Source of the DNA: Brucella rhizosphaerae
GTDB lineage: Bacteria; Pseudomonadota; Alphaproteobacteria; Rhizobiales; Rhizobiaceae
DNA length: 64,000 nucleotides
Reading direction: 5' to 3'
NCBI RefSeq assembly: GCF_002252475.1
Contig: NZ_NNRK01000023.1
Span: 55,606-119,605 of the forward strand
Both the position numbers and the translations under genes were made by a program. The notes below the pieces were generated by a model, which saw nothing but the letters and a program-made list of their open reading frames with translations, did no database searches and was not told the origin of the DNA. Shown here piece by piece: positions 54,872 through 63,169 of this stretch. Every line of letters begins with the position of its first letter. Positions within the stretch are counted from its first letter, which is position 1.

Positions 54872-55734
54872 CGTCCCATGCGCCCTCTTCCAACATATTT
54901 GCCAAATGGTCGAAGAGACTGCCGCTTTCGGTAACACCTTTTGTGGCGATATTCATTCTTCTAATCCTGATTGCGGTCCTGGCGCCGTTCTTTGCGCCCA
55001 TGGATCCCAACAAGCAGAACCTACTGGCAAGGCTCAAAGCTCCCGGCTTTGAAAGCCGCGGCATCGTCTATTATCTGGGCTCTGATGAGCTGGGACGCGA
55101 TGTTTTAAGCCGCCTGATTTACGGCGCGCGTATCTCTCTTCTGGTGGCTATTTCCTCGGTCGTTCTTTCCGGAATTTTGGGCAGTATCCTTGGTATGGTC
55201 GCAGCCTTCTATCGCGGCTGGACCGAGACCATAATCATGCGTCTGGTCGACATGGTCCTCTCGGTTCCAGCCATTCTTCTGGCAATCATCACAGTCGCAA
55301 TTCTTGGGCCGAGCCTTGCCAATGTTGTCATCGTTCTGGCCCTCACCCGCTGGCCGCGCTATGCGCGCGTCGCTTATGGACAGACGCTTTCAATCGCCAA
55401 TATGCCCTATGTACGCCTGTCTCGTTTCATGGGAGCCGGATGGCTGCGCCTTTTGTGGCGGCATATTCTGCCCAATATCGCAGGCGCACTCATTGTGGTT
55501 GCCACGCTTGAATTCGGACTGATGGTCTTGTTTGAGGCCGGATTGTCTTTCCTCGGGCTGGGCGTGCAGCCACCCACTGCAAGCTGGGGCGCGATGCTTT
55601 CAACGGGACGCAATTATGTCGCTTCCGCCTGGTGGATCGCGACATTTCCGGGTCTCGCTTTGTTCCTGCTCGTGCTCTCCATCAACCTTATCGGCGATCA
55701 TATCCGCGACCGGCTCGACCCGCGCGGCAGATAG
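54868..55734 (+). CDS. Dipeptide-type ABC transporter permease (DppC-like)
   Basis: A 288-residue membrane protein with 'FFAPMDPNKQNLLARL', 'LGSDELGRDVLSRLIYGAR' and the EAA loop 'YVRLSRFMGAGWLRLLWRHILPN'. It partners the permease at 53945 and the ATPases at 58975 and 59946, from which it is separated by three enzyme genes. Confidence 0.93.
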   Translation: MTSHAPSSNIFAKWSKRLPLSVTPFVAIFILLILIAVLAPFFAPMDPNKQNLLARLKAPGFESRGIVYYLGSDELGRDVLSRLIYGARISLLVAISSVVLSGILGSILGMVAAFYRGWTETIIMRLVDMVLSVPAILLAIITVAILGPSLANVVIVLALTRWPRYARVAYGQTLSIANMPYVRLSRFMGAGWLRLLWRHILPNIAGALIVVATLEFGLMVLFEAGLSFLGLGVQPPTASWGAMLSTGRNYVASAWWIATFPGLALFLLVLSINLIGDHIRDRLDPRGR

Positions 55735-55744
55735 GAGTTTATCC

Positions 55745-56533
55745 GTGAATTTCGAGAATGAATTCAAAGGCAAAAAAGTTATCGTAACAGGTGCCGGCGG
55801 CATCATCGGTGGATGGATCGCCAACGCATTTGCAAAAGAAGGCGCAATCCTCTGTCTTACAGATCAGGATCAGGCAAAGATCGATGAACGCATTGCAGAG
55901 CTTCCCGGCCATGGTCACTTCGGTATCGTTTCAGACCTTACCGACGCAGCTTCGATCAACCGCTTTGCAGATGAGGTAGCTACCCGCTGGGGCGCGCCAG
56001 ATATTCTCGTCAACAATGCAGGCATATATCCTTCGGGTTTTCTGCTCGACATTTCGCTTGAAGACTGGGACCGCATCATGGGCGTTAACCTGCGTGCACC
56101 ATTTCTGCTGTCTCAGCTTTTCGCAAAGCAGATGGTCAACACCGAAACCGCCGGTTCTATCGTCAATATCTCGTCGGGTGCTGCACGCAAGATGCGCACC
56201 ACGGTTGTTCCCTATTGCACTTCCAAGACCGCGCTTGACCGCCTCACAAAAGGCTTCGCACTTGAACTCGCGGAATACGGCATTCGCGTCAATGCGGTCG
56301 AACCCGGCTTTGCGGCTGGAAGTGACGTAAGCGCTCTGTCTGAGGAGCATGTAAAGACTGTGACCTCATCTATTCCACTTGGGCGCGCTTCATCTGCACC
56401 CGATGTGGCATCAGCTGTTCTCTACGTCACCTCATCGGCAGGCGCTTATGTAACTGGCGCTACGCTGACTGTGGACGGCGGCAACTCCATAGGATCACTC
56501 GCCGTGTTTCAGCAGAAAAAGAAAGCACTATGA
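55745..56533 (+). CDS. SDR-family oxidoreductase
   Basis: The start is taken as GTG 55745, with AGGAG 7 nt upstream, giving 262 residues; an open frame further upstream is the shadow of the permease. 'GAGGIIGGWIA' is a variant of the TGxxxGxG motif with an extra residue pattern. NNAGIYPSG, a catalytic Ser in 'NISSGAARK', 'YCTSK' and a C-terminal 'TGATLTVDGG' complete the classical SDR set. It overlaps the deacetylase-like gene by 4 bp. Likely NAD(P)-dependent alcohol/ketone conversion on the substrate of module C. Confidence 0.87.
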   Translation: MNFENEFKGKKVIVTGAGGIIGGWIANAFAKEGAILCLTDQDQAKIDERIAELPGHGHFGIVSDLTDAASINRFADEVATRWGAPDILVNNAGIYPSGFLLDISLEDWDRIMGVNLRAPFLLSQLFAKQMVNTETAGSIVNISSGAARKMRTTVVPYCTSKTALDRLTKGFALELAEYGIRVNAVEPGFAAGSDVSALSEEHVKTVTSSIPLGRASSAPDVASAVLYVTSSAGAYVTGATLTVDGGNSIGSLAVFQQKKKAL

Positions 56534-57441
56534 CAGACCCGCTGAACATAAAATCGCCCTGGCCCAGCTATCAATGGCCCACTGGTAAGCAATCCGCGAC
56601 GCTTCTGTCTGTCGATGTGGATGCGCAGGTGCCGTTCATGTGGGCGCATCGCGATGGCCTTCCTGATCGGCTTGCCACATTGGAAATCCGCAACTTCGGG
56701 CCCCGTACCGGGCTTTATCGGCTGATTGACCTTTTCAAGCGTTACAATGTTAAAGCCAGTTTCTATGTCCCCGGACTGACCGCAGAAACCAATCCGGAAA
56801 TTCTGCCAGCACTCATTGAGGCGGGGCATGAAGTTGGCCTTCACGGCTATTTTCATGAGATCGTTGGCGATGTATCTGATGCCGAATTTTCCGGCGCGTT
56901 GGAAGCAAGTATCGATCTTTTCATCAAACAGACCGGGGTCAAACCGGTTGGCTTTCGCTCACCCGCATGGGAAATAACACCGCATATGCTGCACGAGATC
57001 AAGCGTGTCGGCCTGGCCTACGACTCCTCACTCTCTGGCTTTGATCATCCCTACGAAATCGATAGCGTCACAGAAATTCCGGTTCAATGGGCCACGGATG
57101 ATGCCATTTTCTTCAAGTTTGAAGGTGGGGGGCGTGACAAGTGGCCTCTCCAATCCGGGCAGGCGATTTTGCAGGACTGGATTTCTGAATGGCGCATGTT
57201 GCACCGCTTTGGCGGCCTGTTCACACTGACCGTTCATGACTGGATTTCAGGGCGTGCGCAGCGCATCGCACTCTTGGAAGAGCTGCTGGAAAACATCACC
57301 AACCAGAACGATGCATGGGTAGCAACCGCTGCAGAAATTGCAGCCCACCATGGAGCATCAGCCAACGCGGGACGCTTTGCTGTCGATGCAAACATACCCG
57401 TTGCAATCGGAAACCGCAGGTTTGGGCAGACGCATGGCTGA
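56530..57441 (+). CDS. Polysaccharide deacetylase-family hydrolase, PgdA/cyclic imidase-like
   Basis: A 303-residue NodB-fold protein. Catalytic and metal residues: paired Asp in 'SVDVDAQVPF', 'HEVGLHGYFHE' (H-x-x-x-H) and 'RSPAWEITPHML'. The insert 'MWAHRDGLPDRLATLEIRNFGPRTG' resembles the H. pylori PgdA/PuuE allantoinase-like subgroup, some members of which hydrolyse cyclic imides or ureides rather than polysaccharides. It has no signal peptide, which argues against a cell-wall role and for intracellular amide or imide hydrolysis. It is co-translated with neighbours on both sides. Confidence 0.82.
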   Translation: MTDPLNIKSPWPSYQWPTGKQSATLLSVDVDAQVPFMWAHRDGLPDRLATLEIRNFGPRTGLYRLIDLFKRYNVKASFYVPGLTAETNPEILPALIEAGHEVGLHGYFHEIVGDVSDAEFSGALEASIDLFIKQTGVKPVGFRSPAWEITPHMLHEIKRVGLAYDSSLSGFDHPYEIDSVTEIPVQWATDDAIFFKFEGGGRDKWPLQSGQAILQDWISEWRMLHRFGGLFTLTVHDWISGRAQRIALLEELLENITNQNDAWVATAAEIAAHHGASANAGRFAVDANIPVAIGNRRFGQTHG

Positions 57442-58978
57442 GAGCTGGGCAATCCAGAAAAAGCAGACCCGTAGCGAAGGCGGAATGGTTGCCTGTCAGA
57501 ACTGGCTCGCGGCTGAAGCAGGAGCAGCGGCTTTGCGCCATGGTGGCAATGCCATGGACGCGGCCGTAACGACTGCACTGGTTCTGAGTGTCGTTGAGCC
57601 ATGGCTTTCAGGGGTCGGCGGCGGCGGTTTTCTGCTGCGCGCTGATGGCAAAGACGGAAGTGTGGACGGGCTTGATTTCAATGTGGTTTCACCGCGCCAC
57701 ATTGACCCCGCCGATTATCCGCTGGCGCCGGGCAACGATGGCGACTGGTTCAACTGGCCAAAGGTTGTCGAAGACCGAAACCTTATTGGATATAGCTCTA
57801 TCTGTGTTCCCGGCGCGATTGCCGGCCTTGCTTGCGCACTGGAACGTTTCGGCTCAATCAGCTTTGCCGAGGCGCTGCAACCCGCCATAGACCATGCGTG
57901 GAATGGGCTGCAAATTGACTGGTTCACCACGCTTTGTCTGGCAATTGATACCGAAGGATTGAACCGCTTTCCTGCATCCAATGCGTTGTTTCTCGATAAC
58001 GGTCGCGCACCTCGCGTTCCTGAAACAGGTTCGCCGCGTAGCATTCCGATGCCCAGAAAAGCGGCCATGCTGGAGCGGCTGGCACATGCAGGCGCACGCG
58101 ATTTCTACGAAGGCGAAATCGCAGAGAAGCTCATCGCAGATTTGCGCGCTGGCGGAAGCCGTATCGATAAGGACGATCTGCGCAATTTCCATCCTGAATG
58201 GAAAAAACCACTCACCATCGATTATCGCGGGTCAGCCGTTCATGCCATGCCGGGACTTTCTGGCGGACCGACACTCGCACGCGTTCTTGAAGAACTCGAC
58301 AGGACATTGGCGCAAGAAGATGCACTTTCCGGCAAAACCGCACTGGCCTTTGCACGGGCAATCCGGCGCGCAACCGAAGAGCGACTTCGTACACTCGGCC
58401 ACGGCAGCAATGGCGAAAGCTGCACGACGCATATCAGCGTTGTTGATCGCGATGGAACAATGGTTTCGCTCACCAACACATTGCTGTCTCGCTTCGGCTC
58501 GAAGGTCGTTGCACCCTCGCTCGATCTTCTTATGAACAATGGCATGATGTGGTTCGACCCACGCTCCGGCCAGCCAAACTCCATTGCGGCTGGCGTCAAA
58601 CCGCTTGCCAATATGTGCCCGATCATCGCCAGCAAGGATGGCTTGCCTCATATCGCATTGGGAGCAGCGGGTGGGCGGCAGATCATGCCCGCTGTCACGC
58701 AGATATTGTCCTATATTCATGCATTCGGCATGTCACCGGAAGCTGCGTTTCATGCGCCACGCATCGATGCCAGTGGTGTGAAATTGCGTGTGAGCGAACG
58801 GGCCAAAGCGGACGTCGCATCTCGGCTGAGCGAGGAGTTTCCTGTCGAAATCATCGCGGACACGCTTTATCCGGTAAACTTTTCCATCCCCTCTCTCGTG
58901 ATGCGCGATGACGGCCACAATATCGGCATGGCTCATACCTACCATCCATGGGCAGCGGTACGCACGGAGGAAAAATGA
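57434..58978 (+). CDS. ggt: Gamma-glutamyltransferase-family N-terminal nucleophile hydrolase
   Basis: From ATG 57434, overlapping the previous gene by 8 bp, the product has 514 residues. The autoprocessing site is 'ESCTTHISVVD', with Thr331 as the predicted nucleophile. 'FGSKVV' and 'GAAGGRQIMPA' are further family motifs, and the N-terminal 'MVACQNWLAAEAGAAALRHGGNAMDAAV' block is typical. It is shorter than classical periplasmic GGT (~580) and lacks a signal peptide, so it may act in the cytoplasm on imported gamma-glutamyl or other acyl-amide compounds. The usual ArgSerxHis substrate clamp cannot be confirmed. Confidence 0.87.
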   Translation: MAESWAIQKKQTRSEGGMVACQNWLAAEAGAAALRHGGNAMDAAVTTALVLSVVEPWLSGVGGGGFLLRADGKDGSVDGLDFNVVSPRHIDPADYPLAPGNDGDWFNWPKVVEDRNLIGYSSICVPGAIAGLACALERFGSISFAEALQPAIDHAWNGLQIDWFTTLCLAIDTEGLNRFPASNALFLDNGRAPRVPETGSPRSIPMPRKAAMLERLAHAGARDFYEGEIAEKLIADLRAGGSRIDKDDLRNFHPEWKKPLTIDYRGSAVHAMPGLSGGPTLARVLEELDRTLAQEDALSGKTALAFARAIRRATEERLRTLGHGSNGESCTTHISVVDRDGTMVSLTNTLLSRFGSKVVAPSLDLLMNNGMMWFDPRSGQPNSIAAGVKPLANMCPIIASKDGLPHIALGAAGGRQIMPAVTQILSYIHAFGMSPEAAFHAPRIDASGVKLRVSERAKADVASRLSEEFPVEIIADTLYPVNFSIPSLVMRDDGHNIGMAHTYHPWAAVRTEEK

Positions 58979-59949
58979 CAAAACCTGTGCTTACAGTCGA
59001 TGAGCTTGTCGTTCACATTGCAGATCAACCTGTTGTTGATGGAGTAAGTTTTCATGTTGATGAAAGCGAAATCCTGTCTGTCGTTGGGGAATCCGGCTGC
59101 GGAAAATCACTAACCGCTTTTTCGGTCATGGGGTTGCTTCCCAAGGTGGCAAAAATTGCATCCGGCAGTATCCGTTTCGGCCAGCATGATCTTGTCAGTA
59201 CACCCGAAAAGACCAGACGAGGCTTACGCGGCAATGATCTGGCGATGATCTTTCAGGAACCAGTCGCTTCGCTCAATCCGTTGATGAAAATCGGCAGGCA
59301 GATTGAGGAAAGCCTTGTCGTACATCGTAATCTGAGCGGAAAGGCCGCGCGGCATGCGGCCATTGCCATGCTGGAAGAAGTAGGAATTCCTGAGCCCGAA
59401 ATCCGCTTCGCGCAATATCCATTCGAGCTTTCCGGCGGCATGTGCCAGCGTGCAATGATCGCCATGGCCCTGATCTGTCGTCCGCGCCTGTTGATCGCGG
59501 ATGAACCAACGACAGCACTCGACGTAACCATTCAGGCACAAATTCTCGATCTGATGAAAAAGCTTCGAGACGAGACCGGAACCGCAATCCTGCTTATCAC
59601 GCACGACATGGGCGTCGTTGCCGATATGGCTGACCGCGTAGCCGTGATGTATGCCGGTCGCGTCATCGAACAGGCACCAGTCGATGCAATTTTCTCCCGG
59701 CAGGAACATCCTTACACAAAGCTGTTGCTTGCGACCATTCCACGGCTCGAAGGCGAGCCTAAAACCCATCTCCCAACGATAGAGGGCATTGTGCCCGACA
59801 TCGGTTCATGGCCCAGTGGCTGCCGTTTCGCTCCGCGCTGCCCGATCTCAGAAGATCAATGCAAGGTGCATGTACCTCAGCTTTCGGCGCGAATGGATGT
59901 CGGCGCTGCAGCATGCTGGCGTTCGCAACAGGTGGGAGCGCTGGTATGA
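58975..59949 (+). CDS. Oligopeptide-type ABC transporter ATPase (OppD/DppD-like)
   Basis: 324 residues from ATG 58975, overlapping the GGT stop by 4 bp. Walker A 'GESGCGKSLTAFS' and Walker B 'LLIADEPTTALD' are intact. The signature is 'LSGGMCQRAMIAMAL', in which Cys replaces the usual Arg. The C-terminus carries the oligopeptide-transporter cysteine motif ('CRFAPRCPISEDQC') that binds an iron-sulfur cluster in some relatives. Confidence 0.92.
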   Translation: MTKPVLTVDELVVHIADQPVVDGVSFHVDESEILSVVGESGCGKSLTAFSVMGLLPKVAKIASGSIRFGQHDLVSTPEKTRRGLRGNDLAMIFQEPVASLNPLMKIGRQIEESLVVHRNLSGKAARHAAIAMLEEVGIPEPEIRFAQYPFELSGGMCQRAMIAMALICRPRLLIADEPTTALDVTIQAQILDLMKKLRDETGTAILLITHDMGVVADMADRVAVMYAGRVIEQAPVDAIFSRQEHPYTKLLLATIPRLEGEPKTHLPTIEGIVPDIGSWPSGCRFAPRCPISEDQCKVHVPQLSARMDVGAAACWRSQQVGALV

Positions 59950-60923
59950 GTGACATGTTGCTTTCCGTTGAAAATCTTAAAGTTCACTACCCCATTCGTG
60001 GTGGCCTGCTCGGCCGCGCCGTCAATTTCGTAAAAGCTGTTGATGGCGTCGATCTTGAGATCGGTCGTGGCGAAAGCGTTGCGCTGGTTGGTGAATCCGG
60101 TTGTGGTAAATCGACGCTCGGTACAGCGATCCTCGGCATGACCAGAGCGACGTCCGGCAGCATCAGCTTTGATGGGAAACCAGTCACCCATGGCCTGTCG
60201 GAAACAATACGCGGGCTGTCCCGCGATATACAGATCGTGTTTCAAGACCCCGCTTCCGCACTCAATCCCAAGCTTACAATTGGCGAAAGCATTGCCGAGC
60301 CACTGGCGATCCACAACATTGGAACGGCTGCCGAACGGAGCGCTCACGTTGCCGAACTACTCAAGCTCGTGGGTTTGCATCCGGAACATGCACTGAGAAA
60401 ACCAGGCGCATTTTCAGGTGGGCAAAGGCAACGTATCGTGATCGCAAGAGCGCTTGCGCTCAATCCCAAACTCATGATCCTGGATGAGCCGGTTTCCGCA
60501 CTCGACGTTTCGATCCGCTCGCAGATACTCAATCTGCTGCTCGATCTTCAGCGCCAATTCGGTCTATCCTATCTGTTTATCAGCCACGACCTTTCGGTGG
60601 TCAGGCACTTCGCAGATCGCGTTGCCGTCATGTATCTGGGACGCATTGTTGAAACCGGCAAAACATCCGAAGTCTTCAACCAACCAGAACACCCCTATAC
60701 AGAGGCGTTAATTTCGGCCATTCCGCTGCCTGATCCTGTCGCGCAGCGCCAGCGCAAACGCATCGTACTTCGTGGCGATCTTCCAAGTCCGGCCAATCCA
60801 CCAAAGGGCTGTGGCTTTTCCACGCGATGCCCTATCGCCGTTGAGGAATGTCATAAGAATCCGCCATTGCTCGCTGAAAGAAGCACAACACGCAGGCTCG
60901 CTTGCTATGTTCGCGCGGCTTAA
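59946..60923 (+). CDS. Oligopeptide-type ABC transporter ATPase (OppF/DppF-like)
   Basis: 325 residues from ATG 59946 (4-bp overlap). Walker A 'GESGCGKSTLGTAIL', signature 'FSGGQRQRIVIARAL', Walker B 'LMILDEPVSALD', and a C-terminal Cys motif 'CGFSTRCPIAVEEC'. It pairs with the preceding ATPase and completes the module C importer. No convincing terminator follows. Confidence 0.93.
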   Translation: MSDMLLSVENLKVHYPIRGGLLGRAVNFVKAVDGVDLEIGRGESVALVGESGCGKSTLGTAILGMTRATSGSISFDGKPVTHGLSETIRGLSRDIQIVFQDPASALNPKLTIGESIAEPLAIHNIGTAAERSAHVAELLKLVGLHPEHALRKPGAFSGGQRQRIVIARALALNPKLMILDEPVSALDVSIRSQILNLLLDLQRQFGLSYLFISHDLSVVRHFADRVAVMYLGRIVETGKTSEVFNQPEHPYTEALISAIPLPDPVAQRQRKRIVLRGDLPSPANPPKGCGFSTRCPIAVEECHKNPPLLAERSTTRRLACYVRAA

Positions 60924-61039
60924 AAATACCATCTGTCAGGGCAGCGCAAAATTATTGCGGTGCATGTAAGAACTCTTGCAATTATAACATGAGTATAATA
61001 GTAGAGTTTTCGCAACGCAGGGGTGCGAAGGTCTAATCC

Positions 61040-61138
61040 ATGTACTGGTTCAATGTCACACTTACCACTTTTGCAGCCTGCATTGTCGGGTTTGCAGCAA
61101 TCACATCTATGCTATCGCGCTATGGTCAAAACACATGA
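61040..61138 (+). CDS. Possible 32-residue single-span membrane protein
   Basis: ATG 61040 to TGA 61136-61138 encodes MYWFNVTLTTFAACIVGFAA followed by a short polar tail (ITSMLSRYGQNT). About 18 consecutive hydrophobic residues form one membrane helix with a positive C-terminal end. A weak ribosome site (GAAGG) is 8 nt upstream. No frameshift or antisense gene explains the hydrophobicity. Chance is possible at this length. Confidence 0.35.
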   Translation: MYWFNVTLTTFAACIVGFAAITSMLSRYGQNT

Positions 61139-61261
61139 TGTGTGCATCCCTATTTATTAGCCATTATATCTTTTCATTTGATAAAATCGCAGCTAACAGA
61201 ACACCCAATTGGGTCGCTTGAATCGCGCTTCAACAGACCAGATCGCTCAAAGGGATCGAAA

Positions 61262-62179
61262 TTGAGTAGACCGACTATCATAAGCTTATCATCAATACCC
61301 TCACGCTTTGATCTGGTACAGCCAACCTTGGAATCTCTGCTATCTCAGAACCTGAAAGCAGACGAAATCCGTCTTTATATACCTAAGACATACCGTCGTT
61401 TTCCCAATTGGGATGGAACTCTGCCGGTTGTTCCCAAGGGTGTAACAATCTGCCGTTGTGACAAGGATTATGGCCCTGCAACCAAAGTCCTTCCTGCAGC
61501 CAGAGATCTGAAGGGGCAGGCTGTCGATATTCTGTTCTGCGACGATGACAAGATTTACGACCGCGGCTGGCATAGACGCTTCAAGAGCGAGGCCGCCAAA
61601 AAACCGAATACCTGTATTATTGAAGTTGGGGAAACATTCCCCGACATATCTGACGATTGTCGTCCGTTAGACAGGCTTCCACGCAGCCGGTGGAAACACA
61701 AAGATTACCTCTATAGAATCAAACGAATACTCTGTCTTTTCGCCATCAAACCCAACCTGACATCTCCGGGATATGTTGATCAGATTTCCGGCTTTGCAGG
61801 CGTACTCGTTCGCCCGGAATGGTTCGATGCGCTTTTTTACGAGATTCCCGATGTGATGTGGACCGTAGATGATCCCTGGATTTCGGGACATCTGGAGCGC
61901 GTAGGTATTCCGATCTGGAACACAGGAAAACGTCGTCACCTTAGAGAGGGTGAAGGAAGCAGAGTAGATGCGCTTCTTAATCTCGTTCAGGATGGACATG
62001 ACCGTATCGAAGCTGACCTGCTTGTCATTGATTACTTCCGTGAGAAGTATGGCATATGGCAGAAAGGTGGAGAGATCGATCACCAGACAAATTTGCGTAC
62101 GACCTCCATGTTTGAAATGCTGAGAAGAAGAAAGATCGAACTCACTCACTCCTGCAAGGCAGAGCAACTGAAACATTAA
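61262..62179 (+). CDS. Glycosyltransferase-like protein, solitary
   Basis: No ATG precedes the conserved region. A TTG at 61262 with AAGGGA 8 nt upstream gives 305 residues; a GTG at 61142 would add 40 less protein-like residues. The N-terminal strand 'PTIISLSSIPSRFDLVQPTLESLLSQ' and the acidic 'DILFCDDDKIYDRGW' look like a GT-A glycosyltransferase with a DxD-type metal motif. Later 'SGFAGVLVRPEWF' and 'WTVDDPWISGHLER' fit the acceptor side. No signal or membrane anchor. The gene appears more AT-rich than its neighbours and has no partner genes, so a separate origin is possible. Confidence 0.7.
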   Translation: MSRPTIISLSSIPSRFDLVQPTLESLLSQNLKADEIRLYIPKTYRRFPNWDGTLPVVPKGVTICRCDKDYGPATKVLPAARDLKGQAVDILFCDDDKIYDRGWHRRFKSEAAKKPNTCIIEVGETFPDISDDCRPLDRLPRSRWKHKDYLYRIKRILCLFAIKPNLTSPGYVDQISGFAGVLVRPEWFDALFYEIPDVMWTVDDPWISGHLERVGIPIWNTGKRRHLREGEGSRVDALLNLVQDGHDRIEADLLVIDYFREKYGIWQKGGEIDHQTNLRTTSMFEMLRRRKIELTHSCKAEQLKH

Positions 62180-62283
62180 ATTGATGATTTTTTGATCTCG
62201 ATACCAAGCCAACACCGTCAGATATCGGTCAGCGGCCAAGGCAACAGCTCGACAACGGCTTGTATCTTGATTATGACTTTTGA

Positions 62284-62380
62284 CACCAAGGGGAGTCCCG
62301 CAAGGGGCTGAGATACGGCTGGCAATCGCAGCGCCGTGACCCTTCGAACCTGATCCGGATCATGCCGGCGAAGGGATGGA
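62284..62380 (+). ncRNA. TPP (thi-box) riboswitch upstream of tenA
   Basis: The conserved halves of the thiamine-pyrophosphate aptamer are present: GGGCTGAGA at about 62305-62313 in the J3-2/P3 region, and GACCCTTCGAACCTGATCCGG with CATGCCGGCGAAGGGA at about 62338-62375. The spacing and order match known TPP riboswitches. It precedes tenA by about 90 bp, so thiamine pyrophosphate should repress tenA. Confidence 0.95.
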
Positions 62381-62402
62381 AAAGTTTACGCCAGCCCTTT
62401 GC

Positions 62403-62469
62403 CGGCCTCACTGCGAGGCCGTAATATGCCAAATTTCTCCGGTCTCGCTACCAGCAAAGAGGTAGCCTT
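62403..62469 (+). promoter_or_regulatory. Expression platform: two hairpins, the second masking the tenA ribosome site
   Basis: CGGCCTC/GAGGCCG (62403-62409/62415-62421) is followed by GCTACC (62447-62452) pairing with GGTAGC (62461-62466). The second stem contains the tenA Shine-Dalgarno AGAGGT, with the ATG at 62470. No T-tract follows the first hairpin, so translational control is more likely than transcription termination. Confidence 0.6.
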
Positions 62470-63117
62470 ATGACCGAGCATTTCTCTGAAATATTGAAGC
62501 AAGCGAGCGAACCATTATGGTCGCAGGCGGTTGAGCATTCTTTCGTCAAAGAGCTTTGCGCAGGCACTATCTCGGATGCATCAATGGCATCCTATCTGGT
62601 TCAGGATCACCGTTTTCTCGACAGCTTTCTCACCTTGTTGGGTGGAGCAACGGCCACAGCCGATACGTTTGAGGCCCGCTTGCGCTTTGGCCGTTTTGCC
62701 GGAATGGTCTCTGGCGAAGAAAACACCTATTTTCTCCGAGCTTTTGAAGCACTTAACGTGAGCGAAGAAGCACGCGCAAATATTCCGGATACCCAACCGA
62801 CCATCGGTTTCAAGGCAATCATGCGCGAAGCTGCTGCCACACGCTCCTATGCCGCGATACTCTCTGTTCTCAATGTTGCCGAAGGTCTTTATCTTGACTG
62901 GGCATCGCGCGCACCCTTACCGTTTCCCGACAATTTCGTTCATGCAGAATGGATCACACTGCACGACAATCCTGATTTCCAGGAATTTGTGAAGTTCCTC
63001 CAATCCGAACTTGATCGCATTGGCCCCGCGCAATCAGAAATATGCCGAGACTTCTTCCTGCGCGCCGTTCGTCTCGAACTCGAATTCTTCGAGGTCAATT
63101 ATCGCTCCGGCCAGTAA
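62470..63117 (+). CDS. tenA: TenA-family thiamine salvage enzyme (TenA_E type)
   Basis: A 215-residue all-helical TenA/THI-4 protein, close to the usual ~220. 'LVQDHRFLDSF' carries the conserved Asp46 that binds the pyrimidine. Where TenA_C enzymes have the catalytic Cys (PCxWxY), this protein has 'VLNVAEGLYLDWA' near residue 133-145, lacking Cys and offering Glu138, the TenA_E pattern. The C-terminal acidic helix 'RLELEFFEVNY' supplies another conserved Glu. The expected role is hydrolysis of degraded thiamine pyrimidines for salvage. It is a single-gene unit under TPP control. Confidence 0.88.
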   Translation: MTEHFSEILKQASEPLWSQAVEHSFVKELCAGTISDASMASYLVQDHRFLDSFLTLLGGATATADTFEARLRFGRFAGMVSGEENTYFLRAFEALNVSEEARANIPDTQPTIGFKAIMREAAATRSYAAILSVLNVAEGLYLDWASRAPLPFPDNFVHAEWITLHDNPDFQEFVKFLQSELDRIGPAQSEICRDFFLRAVRLELEFFEVNYRSGQ

Positions 63118-63134
63118 ATCCGACCAGTAAATAA

Positions 63135-63159
63135 GTCGCCAGACACAAGGTCTGGCGAC
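63135..63159. terminator. Bidirectional terminator between tenA and etfA
   Basis: A perfect 10-bp stem, GTCGCCAGAC (63135-63144) and GTCTGGCGAC (63150-63159), with loop ACAAG, lies between convergent genes. The minus-strand side runs into TTATTT. Confidence 0.75.
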
Positions 63160-63169
63160 CCCTGCATGT

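Noticed and set aside
55532..55744. N-terminal extension of the SDR at 55745
   Set aside because: It overlaps the DppC-like permease in another frame; the GTG with AGGAG at 55745 starts exactly at the SDR fold.
60950..60990. Possible terminator after the OppF-like gene (TTGC/GCAA arms)
   Set aside because: Arms are only 4-5 bp with a long loop and no T-tract.
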